The notes: generated by a model not told the origin, from the sequence alone. A stretch of DNA of 35,751 bases from a bacterium (GCA_003554945.1 PWHN01000028.1:1-35751), one strand, 5' to 3'. Positions 1 to 7,809 are shown, counted from the stretch's first letter. Translations and numbers: made by a program.

Positions 1-15
1 AAAATGAAAAAATGA

Positions 16-52
16 AAGTATGGAAAACTGGGGAAATGGGAAATTGCGATCT
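16..52. repeat. G/A-rich degenerate short-unit repeat
   Basis: The stretch repeats a loose unit of the type TGGAAAACTGG / GGGAAATGG. The same kind of string recurs at 1316-1380. It is not coding in appearance. Such strings look like slippage-prone intergenic simple repeats. Confidence 0.5.
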
Positions 53-676
53 AGCAAGAAACGGATAGTGCTGAAAAGCTGTGTGAAGACAGAAGCGAGA
101 CAGCGCAGAAATGAAAGAGCCCGTTCTCGGAAGCGTGAAAACATTCGCAGGTTCCTGTCAGGCCACCTGCACGATGCATCGCTCTGGTTCACGCGCGTAA
201 AAAAAGAGAAGAATTGAGGGCTCTGAACAGGTACAAAGAGGGCGCAGAAAGGAGGTAAATAAAATAAACGAAGAATATAGCTTTCCCTCGGAAGGCCGTT
301 CCCACAGTGAACGAAAACCATCAATGGCCGAGCTCCTTCTCCTGGTGTAAATAAATAGTGTATTTTAAGCGGCGTTTATAAAGCAGATTAACAGAGCATT
401 CACAAACAAGTCCTGCAAAAACGGCAGTTAATAGCAGGCATATAAATGCCAAGCAACATCACTCCAACCCCAAACGCTACAAAAATATGGTTCGTTTACC
501 GCCCCCTTCCATTTTCGGTAAATATGACAATATAAATTAGCAAAATTAAAATCCCTTCCATTCGGAGTATTTTTGCTTTTTTTGATGTAAACGATTGAGC
601 TACTGGTCGTGTTAGAACGTTAAAACATGTTGCGAGTTAACATCTAAAACTGAACACCGTTGACCGACAACCCTCT

Positions 677-723
677 CCCCCCTTTCTTTTTCCCCCCTTC
701 AAGGGGGGAAAAAGAAAGGGGGG
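677..723. repeat. Perfect 47-base C-rich/G-rich palindrome
   Basis: The arms 677-699 and 701-723 are perfectly complementary over 23 bases around a single central C at 700. One strand is almost all pyrimidine on the left and purine on the right. The core CCCCCCTTCAAGGGGGG recurs at 5144-5160. It is followed directly by a REP-like element at 731. It has no T-run, so it is not a classical terminator; a cruciform-forming or mobile REP-type element is more likely. Confidence 0.85.
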
Positions 724-730
724 GTGTCAA

Positions 731-760
731 GATGGATTCCGGCTCGGGGGCCGGAATGAC
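731..760. repeat. REP-like inverted repeat (ATTCCGGC type)
   Basis: ATTCCGGC at 736-743 pairs with GCCGGAAT at 750-757 and is followed by GACG. The preceding GATGGATTCCGG also occurs at 5229-5240, where only the left half of the element is present. Elements of this pattern are common dispersed intergenic repeats in many bacteria. Confidence 0.75.
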
Positions 761-833
761 GAGCGTTAGGTCAAGGTCAAGATCAAAGATAAAATCATAA
801 GATCAAAGATAAATTCAACTTCCCCCCTCACCT

Positions 834-930
834 GTATCCTCTCCCTCGGAGGGGAGAGGAGATGAGCGTGGAAAAGTATCCTCTCCCTCGTGGGGGAGAG
901 GAGATCAGCGAGAAAAAGTGTCCTCTCCCA
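834..930. repeat. 42-base tandem repeat, about 2.3 copies, hairpin-forming
   Basis: Units start at 834, 876 and 918, an exact 42-base period. Each complete unit begins GTATCCTCTCCCTC and contains a 9-base stem (TCCTCTCCC with GGGAGAGGA), for example 837-845 with 852-860 and 879-887 with 894-902, then GAGAT(G/C)AGCG. The third copy stops after GTGTCCTCTCCCA. The unit resembles a widespread family of C-rich intergenic repeats and the elements at 6521 and 9301. Confidence 0.8.
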
Positions 931-995
931 GCCTATCGTCTCCCGCATAGGAGAGAGAAAGTCTGCTGTTCAGCTTAAATTTTTGTTCCGACCAG

Positions 996-1024
996 CCGAG
1001 CACTCAATAGACCGAGTGCTCGGT
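996..1024. promoter_or_regulatory. Palindrome resembling a TetR-family operator
   Basis: CCGAGCACTC (996-1005) is the exact reverse complement of GAGTGCTCGG (1014-1023). In addition ACCGAGTGCTCGGT (1011-1024) is itself a 14-base near-perfect palindrome with a TG centre. Such ACCGAN2NTCGGT-like sites are typical of TetR-family repressors. No tetR gene or adjacent target start codon is visible, so the role is inferred from shape only. Confidence 0.35.
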
Positions 1025-1315
1025 GATAGGAACCGGAAAGGAGGGGTACTTTCCGTGTCTGGACAGTATATAGAGCAAATTATATGCCAGATATCCCAGT
1101 AGCTCTGATTATTTAACTGAACAATTAGACAATTCCATCATTATTGTTCTATAAGCAGACAGAAGCCAGATTTGACAAAAATATTAGTCGGTATTTTACG
1201 AGCCATATTCTACGAAAAAATGATGTACAAGCCCCTATTCGGTCAAAAATCTGAATTATTGGGTAAAATTTTCGTAACAAGTAGATGAACCGGGGAGAAA
1301 CTACCCATTTTCGCC

Positions 1316-1380
1316 GAAAACTGGAAGAATGGAACACTGGGAAAGTGGAAAAATGGGAAACCGGAAGATTGGAAAACCAA
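1316..1380. repeat. G/A-rich degenerate 8-10 base repeat array
   Basis: Successive units such as CTGGAAGAATGG, GGGAAAGTGG, AAATGGGAAACCGG and AGATTGGAAAACC form a degenerate tandem string, of the same kind as 16-52. It is followed at once by a REP-like inverted repeat at 1391. Confidence 0.55.
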
Positions 1381-1390
1381 TTCAAGATGG

Positions 1391-1411
1391 ATTGCGGGTC
1401 AAGCTCGCAAT
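1391..1411. repeat. REP-like inverted repeat (ATTGCGGG type)
   Basis: ATTGCGGG and CTCGCAAT flank TCAAG, followed by GACG; there is one mismatch in the stem. A better conserved copy lies at 9247-9269. The preceding CAAGATGGATT is shared with the copy at 731 and the partial copy at 5229. Confidence 0.75.
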
Positions 1412-1464
1412 GACGAACTTTGGGCCAATACCATAAAACCTTGTTGCGGGCTGAGACCTAACCC

Positions 1465-1493
1465 GGCCTATGCATGAACCCTATGCATAAGCC
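1465..1493. repeat. Short inverted repeat around TATGCATA
   Basis: GGCCTATGCAT (1465-1475) pairs with ATGCATAAGCC (1483-1493) with one mismatch, around a 7-base loop. No function can be assigned. Confidence 0.4.
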
Positions 1494-1658
1494 TCCAAAG
1501 GGCCGCTCATTCGTCAAATGGCTGGGTGTCCTGCGGACGGATAACCCGAATTATGCCTGAGATTGAAGGTTTAATACATAATTCTGTCCCAGGAAAAAGG
1601 ATACACATAAGGGACATATTTGGTGTCACATGAAAAGACAGTTGCGCTGTACCTATTC

Positions 1659-1746
1659 AAAAAAGGCTCAACGAGAGGGCTATCCCGGCTTATTTATGGA
1701 CACTATACATAGACCACTATCCCCATAAATAGACGGGACAGCCTCT
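1659..1746 (-). terminator. Possible terminator downstream of the secreted TPR gene
   Basis: Read on the minus strand, a long imperfect stem (arms 1723-1746 and 1674-1699, sharing GGCTNTCCCG and TATTTATGG) lies 76 to 148 bases after the stop codon of the gene ending at 1822. A run of six T (1659-1664 on the plus strand as A) follows the stem after a 9-base spacer. The loop is long and the spacer is not ideal, so this could also be a remnant of an inverted-repeat element. Confidence 0.4.
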
Positions 1747-1790
1747 GGCGAACTATTCACAACAGTAGTACTGCGCGAATTATCTGGGCC
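1747..1790. repeat. Degenerate copy of the hairpin found at 5030
   Basis: The reverse complement of about 1748-1773 matches the right part of the 5030-5068 hairpin (CAGT....CTGT.GTGAATA.TTCG). It carries its own small palindrome, CAGTA-G-TACTG, at 763-773 past 1000 (1763-1773). It appears to be a diverged member of the same small repeat family. Confidence 0.45.
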
Positions 1791-1821
1791 TACTCCAAAG
1801 TAAACTTAGGTTGAACGTTTT

Positions 1822-3075
1822 TTACTGTAAAACGTTAAGCGTTTCCTGGGCCTGCTGCACCATACCCGGGGAATGAAGTTCGCTTTCATCAATCATCTGC
1901 TCTAAGATTTCAATGGCCTCCGTTGTTTCCCCGCGAACATGATGAGCGTAAGCGAGGTTATAGCGCGCCTCGCTAAAGTAATCATCAACCTTTAAAGCGT
2001 CTCTAAAGCGAGCTAGCGCGGCATCAGGGTTATCCTCTACTTCGAGAAAGATAAGCCCCAGGTTATTGTGAGCCCGCTTGTGTCGGGGATTAAGCTGCAG
2101 AGCGTTCATATAGCTCTGCTTGGCCTCCTCAATGTTACCCTGGTTATCGTGAAGCAGTCCTATATTGTAGTGGGCCTCAACATTTTCCGGGTTCTTTTCC
2201 AGCGCTGTTTGGAAAGCGACAAGGGCCTCCTGGAAGTTATTACGTTCCATATGGATCATGCCCTTATCGGAGTAAGCTGAGCTGAGGTCAGGATCAATAT
2301 CGAGAGCCTGCTGGTAGTAATCCAGGGCCGTGTCATGGTCACCCATGTGATAGTGAGCAAGACCAAGGTTGTTGAGAGCCAGTGCATACTCCGGATTAAT
2401 ATCAAGGGACTGTTCCAGGTAATCGATCGCCGCCTGTGGATTATCTCGACGCAGCTCTAACAACCCACGTTCATTGTAGGCACTGAAATTATTGGGGTCA
2501 ATTTCAAGAGCCGAGTCAAGAAGATCCGCGGCTTCATCAAACTCGCCCAGGTCACGTTTAATGCTCCCAAGCTGAATCATGGCACGCTCATGGTCAGGCT
2601 CCAACTCCAGAGTCTTTTCAAATTTTTCTACTGCATCATCAACCCGCCCCATGGCATTGTAAACATTACCCATGTTGTAGTGGGCCATAACGAGCTCAGA
2701 ATCAAGTTCGAGCGCCTGCTGATAAGATTCCTTAGCCTCTTCAGGCTGGTTCAACCCCAGGTAGGCATTCCCAAGGTTAGCGTGGGCCATGGCATCCTCA
2801 GGAGCAAGTTCAATCAAATCCTGGTAAATGTCCCGGGCAGAGGAATAGTCGTGCAAAATAAAAAAACAATTCCCCAGGTTATTAAGAGCACCGGTGTGTT
2901 CCGAGTCAAGCTCCAACGCCTGCTGGTAGTAATCAATAGCATCGGCGTAATTTTCGGCTTCAACAGCCATGTTCCCTTGCTGATGGTAATCCTCAGCAGT
3001 CTGCCCAAAAGCAGGCGCATTAATCATAAAAACAAAACTCAACACAACAAAAAACGGAAAAGAATACTTAATCAA
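1822..3075 (-). CDS. Secreted tetratricopeptide-repeat protein (11 TPRs)
   Basis: This 417-residue protein is almost entirely TPR, a helical protein-protein interaction scaffold. It has an N-terminal signal peptide (MIKYSFPFFVVLSFVF, cleavage near APAFGQ) and then eleven 34-residue units with the usual pattern (A-x-x-N-L-G-x-x-Y ... A-x-x-x-Y-x-x-A-L-x-x-D-P). I chose the TTG at 3075 because GAGGAGG lies at 3085-3091, 9 bases upstream, and because it gives a canonical signal peptide. Longer starts (to 3135) would put about 20 odd residues ahead of it. It overlaps the end of the preceding gene by 8 bases, implying translational coupling. The tenth unit is 35 residues long, exactly as in the lipoprotein at 5244-6485; the two also share a C-terminal QQA(Q/R)E-x-L helix, so they are paralogues. 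The product is probably periplasmic or secreted. The partner is unknown. Confidence 0.88.
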   Translation of the reverse strand: MIKYSFPFFVVLSFVFMINAPAFGQTAEDYHQQGNMAVEAENYADAIDYYQQALELDSEHTGALNNLGNCFFILHDYSSARDIYQDLIELAPEDAMAHANLGNAYLGLNQPEEAKESYQQALELDSELVMAHYNMGNVYNAMGRVDDAVEKFEKTLELEPDHERAMIQLGSIKRDLGEFDEAADLLDSALEIDPNNFSAYNERGLLELRRDNPQAAIDYLEQSLDINPEYALALNNLGLAHYHMGDHDTALDYYQQALDIDPDLSSAYSDKGMIHMERNNFQEALVAFQTALEKNPENVEAHYNIGLLHDNQGNIEEAKQSYMNALQLNPRHKRAHNNLGLIFLEVEDNPDAALARFRDALKVDDYFSEARYNLAYAHHVRGETTEAIEILEQMIDESELHSPGMVQQAQETLNVLQ

Positions 3076-4993
3076 CGTCAACACCCTCCTCGGTGAAATA
3101 GTCTTCAAGTCCAACAATTCGTTCAAGATATTCAACTAACTGTTCAAGTTCAGGAACCTGTCTTATCCCCTCATCAAGCTCATTCAAGCGCTCTCGAGCC
3201 CTATCGTAATCACGTGCTAAAATATCGCGTATAATACGATTTACAACCGGATCATACTGAAGACGGGCTCGCATGTGATGATCGAGTTCATCAAAATCTA
3301 TTTCCAGCTCGTCTTCCGCCTCAAGTATGTCCTCGTCAATCTCCGGCTCATCGATCTCCGGCAGATCATCAAGATCCACTTCTTCTTCAAAATCTACATC
3401 CACATCAATATCCTCTTCTAAATCGAGATCATCAACTTCATCCACGGGCGAATCAGCATCAACTTCAAGCTCCTCAAGTTCAGTTTCTACTTCATCAATA
3501 TCATCCATCTCGATATCTGCCGGTTCCTCTTCAAGAAGACTAACATCAGCGTCAAACTCTTCTGAATCAAATTCCAGCGGTTCAGTAGCCATATCAACGT
3601 CATCCACTTCTACGCCTGGGTCCACGTCTTCATCCACTTCGGGCACATCAATATCAGCGACCGGATCTGGATCGGGTTCAGGCTCGGGTTCTGGTTCCGG
3701 CTCCGGGTCAGGCTCAGCCGCCGCCACAGGCTCCTCAGCGAGAATCACGCCTTCAAAGTCAAGCTCCTCAAACGTTTCATCAGGCCGATCAAGACCCCGG
3801 TCGCGGGGCAGACTAACCAGTTCCAGGGTGGGCTGATAATGTTTCTCAAAATCCGGCTCCGGGACTTCAACTACCGCCTGTTCCTGCAGATTAGCCTCTA
3901 TACCTTCAATATTTACTTCCAGCTCATCCGCCGGTGGCGACGCTCCAGTCTGTTGTGCTGCTGCAAATATCTCAGCAGTCCGGGGTTCAGGTGAAATAAC
4001 TGTCTCTGAGGAACGCAATTTATCGCGCCCAATTATAGCTGAATGTTCAAGCTCATCTATATATTTATCATGACTAATGGGAGCATCAACATCAAGGGGG
4101 TCAGTATCAATTGCCGGCTTGGGGTTAAAAGCAGGCGGCAACTCCTCGCTTGCCCTTGCCTGAAGTTCAGCTACAACCTTCTCCGGCACCTCAAACACAG
4201 GTTCAGCCTGAAGCATAGGGGTCATGCGACGGCGATGTTGCAAAAACTCCCAGAGGTAAAGCTCATCTTCCGGTGGTTCGGCGACTACTGTCTCAAGTTC
4301 CAGCTCATCTCGCTGCCTCAGAGCGTAATCAATTATTTCACCAGCCCCAACGGGAGAAACAAGGTCTATTTCAACCGGTTCTTCTAATCTAACTGAGGGA
4401 GCTGCCATAAAAGACGGTTTATCGTCAATTAATAGATCATCAGGAAGAACTATTCCGTCGGTTAGTTGCTCGAACAACGCGCCAATTTGTCCCTCGTTAA
4501 GCTGAGCAGGATGAAAATCTTCTACTAAAAGTTGCTCTTCAGTCAGCAATTCGCCCTTTTGATTAAAAGCATAGCCATATATTTCTAATTTTTCTCGATC
4601 GTTAATTTCAACTATGCTATATTCGCCCAATACAATAAAATCAGCCGTTGTTTTATCAATCCAGAGCTCAGCCTGAGCGGACGGCTCAAGCTGCCGGTAA
4701 TCAACACCAAAATCTTCCAGCAGCTCATCCACCCGGGAAGAAGAATAACTGGTGAAACTCTCATTTTCAGCTACAGCCTGTTCAAGGCCGGTAGCGATGA
4801 AGGTATTCAACCAACCCAGCTCATCCGCGCCTTCAGACGGATAAAAATCGGCGACAATTACATCAAATATTTCAGGATGAGCTCCTTCATCAAGCGGGTT
4901 CCCATACAGACTTGCTGTTAAAACCAGCAGAGCACCCATGCAGAAAACTGATGCAATTACAAAACAACGCCTGAAGAAGTCTAAAACAGTCAT
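3068..4993 (-). CDS. Secreted acidic protein with CsgG/FlgO/LpoB-like N-terminal domain
   Basis: The product has about 641 residues. A hydrophobic export signal (residues 7-30, FFRRCFVIASVFCMGALLVL) has no clear lipobox. Residues about 40-180 resemble the CsgG/FlgO/LpoB superfamily: an opening strand 'FDVIVADF', a helix 'LNTFIATGLEQAV', 'SRVDELLEDFGVDY' and then 'TADFIVLGEYSIVEI'. That match is from pattern only. The middle is a long, disordered, extremely acidic segment with a Pro-Glu/Pro-Asp tract (PEPEPEPEPEPDPDP) and many D/E-rich blocks. The last 75 residues are helical ('ARDYDRARERLNELDEG'), close to a single TPR-like hairpin. The start is ATG 4993, 6 bases after AAGGAGG; the TTG just before it is too close. 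It sits between two paralogous TPR genes and overlaps the next start by 8 bases. A periplasmic or outer-membrane assembly role is plausible but unproven. Confidence 0.8.
   Translation of the reverse strand: MTVLDFFRRCFVIASVFCMGALLVLTASLYGNPLDEGAHPEIFDVIVADFYPSEGADELGWLNTFIATGLEQAVAENESFTSYSSSRVDELLEDFGVDYRQLEPSAQAELWIDKTTADFIVLGEYSIVEINDREKLEIYGYAFNQKGELLTEEQLLVEDFHPAQLNEGQIGALFEQLTDGIVLPDDLLIDDKPSFMAAPSVRLEEPVEIDLVSPVGAGEIIDYALRQRDELELETVVAEPPEDELYLWEFLQHRRRMTPMLQAEPVFEVPEKVVAELQARASEELPPAFNPKPAIDTDPLDVDAPISHDKYIDELEHSAIIGRDKLRSSETVISPEPRTAEIFAAAQQTGASPPADELEVNIEGIEANLQEQAVVEVPEPDFEKHYQPTLELVSLPRDRGLDRPDETFEELDFEGVILAEEPVAAAEPDPEPEPEPEPEPDPDPVADIDVPEVDEDVDPGVEVDDVDMATEPLEFDSEEFDADVSLLEEEPADIEMDDIDEVETELEELEVDADSPVDEVDDLDLEEDIDVDVDFEEEVDLDDLPEIDEPEIDEDILEAEDELEIDFDELDHHMRARLQYDPVVNRIIRDILARDYDRARERLNELDEGIRQVPELEQLVEYLERIVGLEDYFTEEGVDVD
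3085..3091 (-). promoter_or_regulatory. Ribosome binding site deciding a TTG start
   Basis: GAGGAGG on the minus strand, inside the last codons of the upstream gene, lies 9 bases before TTG at 3075. It supports that start over the in-frame upstream codons for the secreted TPR protein. Confidence 0.7.
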
Positions 4994-5029
4994 CAAAATC
5001 CTCCTTACTATATCCGTAATTGTTTAGCG

Positions 5030-5068
5030 CGAATTATTCACGTCAGTGGTGCTGTCGTGAATAATTCG
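5030..5068. repeat. 17-bp stem hairpin upstream of the acidic protein gene
   Basis: CGAATTATTCAC (5030-5041) is perfectly inverted at 5057-5068, and the stem continues inward with one mismatch to leave a 5-base loop, TGGTG. There is no T-run, so it is not a standard terminator. It lies 37 to 75 bases before the start codon of the gene beginning at 4993. It could be an operator, an mRNA leader structure or a repeat element; a diverged copy lies at 1747-1790. Confidence 0.7.
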
Positions 5069-5125
5069 GGTTGGCGTCCCCGGCGTCCTTGTGTGAACGT
5101 ATGACGTCCCAGGGAACCGACCCGC

Positions 5126-5240
5126 CTCCCCCCTTTGTCCTTTCCCCCCTTCAAGGGGGGAAAGCTCGAAGAGGCGAGCTTGCGAGCAGGCAAAGAGGCG
5201 CAAGATCGAAAATCAAGATCAAGTTCAAGATGGATTCCGG
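5126..5240. repeat. Composite intergenic repeat (C/G palindrome, GAGGCGAGC block, half REP)
   Basis: CTTTCCCCCCTT and AAGGGGGGAAAG (5140-5164) form a perfect 12-base palindrome with one central C, like that at 677-723. It is followed by GAGGCGAGCTTGCGAG (5171-5186), also seen at 9378-9392, then by CAAGATCAAGTTCAAGATGG and ATTCCGG, the left half of the REP-like element at 731. The half element abuts the stop codon of the TPR lipoprotein gene (5244-5246). Confidence 0.75.
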
Positions 5241-5243
5241 CAC

Positions 5244-6485
5244 CTATATTCTTTCCAGTAATTCGCGTGCCTGTTGTGCTAACGAACTGTCATCGGAAAC
5301 GAGTGTCAGAACTTCCTCAAACGATTGACGGGCTTCTTCTCCACGCCCCAGCTCCAACTCTGCTATTCCCCGGTTAAGCAGTGCCATTTCAAAATAAGGG
5401 TCAACCTCAAGTGCCTGATCAAAGTGATCCAGAGCTGATTCAAAATCCTGGTAGTAGTTCATAACCAGAAGACCCAGGTTGTTAAGAGCTTTGACATGAT
5501 TGTCGTTAAGGCTAATTACACGCTCGTAGTGGGAAATAGCGTCCTCAAACCGACCCATATCCTCGTATAACATCGCCAGATTATAGTGCGCCGAAGCATT
5601 CTGAGGATCAATTCTCACGGCAACTGTAAATTGATCATACGCTTCGTCATGATTACCGGCCTCGTAAAGAGCCAACCCATAATCACTGCGCAGTTGACTG
5701 TCTTCGGGATCGACCCGCATAGCATTCTCATAGTGTTCTCTTGCACGCTGAAGATTATCTTCATGATAATAGACAAGCCCAAGATTATGATGAGCCGGAC
5801 CAAATGCTGGTTCAATTTCAAGCGCCTTCTGCAGATGTTCACGGGCCTGGGTAAAATCCCCGCGGTTTAGATAAAAACGACCCACCTCATTCTGAAGGTC
5901 AGGATCTTCGGAATTAATTTGGAGAGCCTCGTCAAACAGTCGGGCCGCTTCCTCGTGCTCCCCCAGTGAAGCCTTGACAGTCGCCAGCCTATAGCGAGCC
6001 TTATAGTGGTTGGGGTTTTGTGCCAGAACCGTTTCATAGTGATCCTGGGCGCGGTCGTAAACCCGAAGACGATTAAAGGCATTACCAAGGTTGTAATGGG
6101 CCATCGGCAGTTGCGAATCAATATTCAACGCTTCCCTGTAGTGTTCAATCGCCCGAGAAAGATTACCCTGCTGCAGAGCAACGTTGCCCAGATTTGCGTA
6201 AGCTTTAGCATGCTCGGGATCAAGTTCAATAACTTTTTCATATCTCGCCCGTGCCTGAGCAAAATCATTTTTTAGCAGATAAATATTACCGGCATTGTTA
6301 TGGGCTTCGGCCAGGTCAGGATTAATTTCAAGCGCCTCCTCGTATTTTTCCAGCGCCTGCTCATATTCTCCCCGGCGAGCCAGTTCATTTCCCTCTTCAA
6401 AAACGGAATGTGCGTCTCCACAGCCCATCAAAAATCCTCCCATTAATAAAATAATGACAACCAGAGTGACAATCCTTTTTTTCAT
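5244..6485 (-). CDS. TPR lipoprotein (11 TPRs)
   Basis: The 413-residue product begins with a lipoprotein signal peptide (MKKRIVTLVVIILLMGGFL) ending in the lipobox LMGC, so Cys22 should be lipidated and the mature protein membrane-anchored on the periplasmic side or exported to the outer membrane. The rest is eleven TPR units of 34 residues with a final helix; unit 10 has 35 residues ('NYYQDFESALDHF'). The start is ATG 6485 with GAGGTG 8 bases upstream. The gene stands alone between two repeat-filled gaps, downstream of the two-component pair. It is paralogous to the secreted TPR protein at 1822-3075. Similar TPR lipoproteins (for example PilF/PilW and BamD types) serve as assembly factors for outer-membrane machines. 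Which machine this one serves cannot be told from sequence. Confidence 0.9.
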   Translation of the reverse strand: MKKRIVTLVVIILLMGGFLMGCGDAHSVFEEGNELARRGEYEQALEKYEEALEINPDLAEAHNNAGNIYLLKNDFAQARARYEKVIELDPEHAKAYANLGNVALQQGNLSRAIEHYREALNIDSQLPMAHYNLGNAFNRLRVYDRAQDHYETVLAQNPNHYKARYRLATVKASLGEHEEAARLFDEALQINSEDPDLQNEVGRFYLNRGDFTQAREHLQKALEIEPAFGPAHHNLGLVYYHEDNLQRAREHYENAMRVDPEDSQLRSDYGLALYEAGNHDEAYDQFTVAVRIDPQNASAHYNLAMLYEDMGRFEDAISHYERVISLNDNHVKALNNLGLLVMNYYQDFESALDHFDQALEVDPYFEMALLNRGIAELELGRGEEARQSFEEVLTLVSDDSSLAQQARELLERI

Positions 6486-6612
6486 AGTAATTCACCTCAT
6501 ATGAAGTACCGTTCAAAATATCCCCCCACCCTAGCCCTCCTCCAGGGGGGAGGGGACTTTCTTTTCTCCCCCCAGCGGGGAAGAAAAAATAAGTTTGTAA
6601 GGGGGTATTCAA
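6486..6612. repeat. Gap holding C-rich hairpin repeat
   Basis: CCCCCCACCCTAGCCCTCC (6522-6540) and the following CAGGGGGGAGGGG can fold into a hairpin; a second smaller one is CTCCCC...GGGGAAG (6566-6582). The first is a relative of the element at 9301-9335. The gap separates the histidine kinase gene from the TPR lipoprotein gene. The structures could slow or stop transcription leaving the kinase gene, but no T-run follows. Confidence 0.6.
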
Positions 6613-7809
6613 CTAATTTGTTTCAGCGAGAAAGCTAATTTTAAATTCCGTTCCTTCGGGATCGGAGGTCAGGCTGATATCAGCCCCGTGTGAGTCAAGT
6701 ATATTATAAACTATTGAGAGGCCAAGTCCAGTCCCAGACTCCTTAGTGGTGAAAAATGGATCAAATATTTTATCTTGCACCTGCGGGTCAATACCGGGTC
6801 CATTGTCAGCAACTATTAACCGGTAACGGGTACCGTCAGAACCCAACTCAACCTTTACCTCTCCGTCACCCGATCCAACGGCTTCCAGGGCATTTGCAAG
6901 CAAGTTTGAAACCACCTGTTTTATCTGGGCCGGATCGCCATGAATTTCACAAATTTCATCAGTGATCTGAAGATCAAAATCCACGCCTCGCCGCTCAAAA
7001 CGAGATTTTAATTCTCCACTAACCTCCTTAACCACATCAGCTAAATCAAAAGTTTTAAGGCCTTCTTCAGCACCTCGACGTGCGTAAGTTAGTAGATCAT
7101 CTATGATATTCTTACTCCGTTCAATTTCTTCATCAATAATATCTACATAGCGCAGCGTTTCCTCAGAATCCAACTTTTTCTTTAGCAGGCGTGTATAGCC
7201 ACTCATACTAACCAGCGGATTATTCAACTCATGTGCTACCCCGGCGGCAAATTCACCTATGGCTGCCAGCTTAACGGATTGAACAAGCTCCTGTTGTGTT
7301 TCGCGCAATATTTTATTCTTACGTCTTAATTCTTCATAAAGGCGATTATTCTGGAGGGCAGCAGCTATCTGGGCACTGAAGACCGCCACTAATTTTTTTT
7401 CATAATCCCCAAACCCTTCCCCTGCAGCGCGTGGACCAAGGAGGAGTGCACCAACCAGCTTATCTTTATGTTTTAAAACTTGTATATATTTAAACCCTTC
7501 TCCTTCAGCAAAATATTCCGAGTAATCGGAAAAATCAGCCAGCGCGTCAGCTTTCTGCAATCTCCCCGCCAGATCAGCTTGATTGGTAATCAGATCATCG
7601 TCAAAGTCCTGCGCGGCTTCGCCCCGAGCATCCCGCAGTCTTAATTGATCATGTTCTTCATCATAAATCAACAAAGCCACCGAAGTGACGCCAAAAAGAC
7701 CTAACACATTGCAGAGTATGAAGTCAACCAACCGATCCACAGAACGGGTGGAGAACATTTTTATACCAACGTCGCGCAGCGCCTCTACCTGGAGTTTTTC
7801 GTCAGTCAA
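6613..7809 (-). CDS. Soluble GAF-domain sensor histidine kinase (NtrB-like partner)
   Basis: The 398-residue product has no membrane segment. Residues about 8-155 look like a GAF sensor domain, followed by a coiled-coil linker (155-182), a HisKA domain with the H-box [15 protein letters not shown] (phosphoacceptor His193) and a HATPase_c domain with N-box [25 protein letters not shown] and GTGLGLS. All catalytic motifs are intact. It should autophosphorylate and pass phosphate to the response regulator encoded just upstream. The start is a TTG that overlaps the regulator's TGA by 4 bases (TTGA); the ribosome site (GAGG) is weak, so coupling is likely. The next ATG would cost 17 residues. The signal sensed by the GAF domain is unknown. 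Confidence 0.93.
   Translation of the reverse strand: MTDEKLQVEALRDVGIKMFSTRSVDRLVDFILCNVLGLFGVTSVALLIYDEEHDQLRLRDARGEAAQDFDDDLITNQADLAGRLQKADALADFSDYSEYFAEGEGFKYIQVLKHKDKLVGALLLGPRAAGEGFGDYEKKLVAVFSAQIAAALQNNRLYEELRRKNKILRETQQELVQSVKLAAIGEFAAGVAHELNNPLVSMSGYTRLLKKKLDSEETLRYVDIIDEEIERSKNIIDDLLTYARRGAEEGLKTFDLADVVKEVSGELKSRFERRGVDFDLQITDEICEIHGDPAQIKQVVSNLLANALEAVGSGDGEVKVELGSDGTRYRLIVADNGPGIDPQVQDKIFDPFFTTKESGTGLGLSIVYNILDSHGADISLTSDPEGTEFKISFLAETN

Larger units (their letters stand above)
1..1821. other. 1.8 kb gene-free, repeat-rich intergenic region
   Basis: I find no convincing gene here. The longest open frames (65 to 78 codons, at 20-217, 890-1102 and 1149-1385) run through repeats, lack a good ribosome site and match nothing I recognise. 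The stretch holds G/A-rich 'GGGAAA' strings at both ends, a perfect 47-base palindrome, a 42-base tandem repeat, two REP-like inverted repeats, a TetR-operator-like palindrome and a terminator-like structure, each listed separately. Positions 260-660 show only AT-rich sequence with short duplications such as CCCTTCCATT(T)TCGG. No tRNA or rRNA was recognised. Confidence 0.7.
4997..5243. other. Intergenic gap with hairpin and composite repeat
   Basis: This 247-base gap between the TPR lipoprotein and the acidic protein holds a long hairpin (5030-5068) and a composite repeat (5126-5240). No convincing -35/-10 pair for the downstream gene was found, though TATAGT lies close to its ribosome site. 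Confidence 0.5.

Noticed and set aside
20-217. 65-codon basic open frame on the plus strand
   Set aside because: It starts inside a G/A-rich repeat, has no good ribosome site, matches no family I know and stands alone against the direction of all other genes.
677-723. Rho-independent terminator reading of the 47-base palindrome
   Set aside because: No T-run follows on either strand and no gene ends nearby; the core recurs in another gap as part of a composite repeat.
834-930. CRISPR array
   Set aside because: The 42-base units are direct tandem copies without unique spacers and there are no cas genes.
1149-1385. 78-codon open frame on the minus strand
   Set aside because: It begins in the REP-like/G-A repeat stretch and reads as low-complexity hydrophobic and aromatic sequence without a ribosome site.
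3327-3836. 169-codon Ser/Thr-rich open frame on the plus strand
   Set aside because: It is the antisense reading of the D/E-rich tract of the acidic protein; GA-rich codons read in reverse give Ser. No ribosome site.
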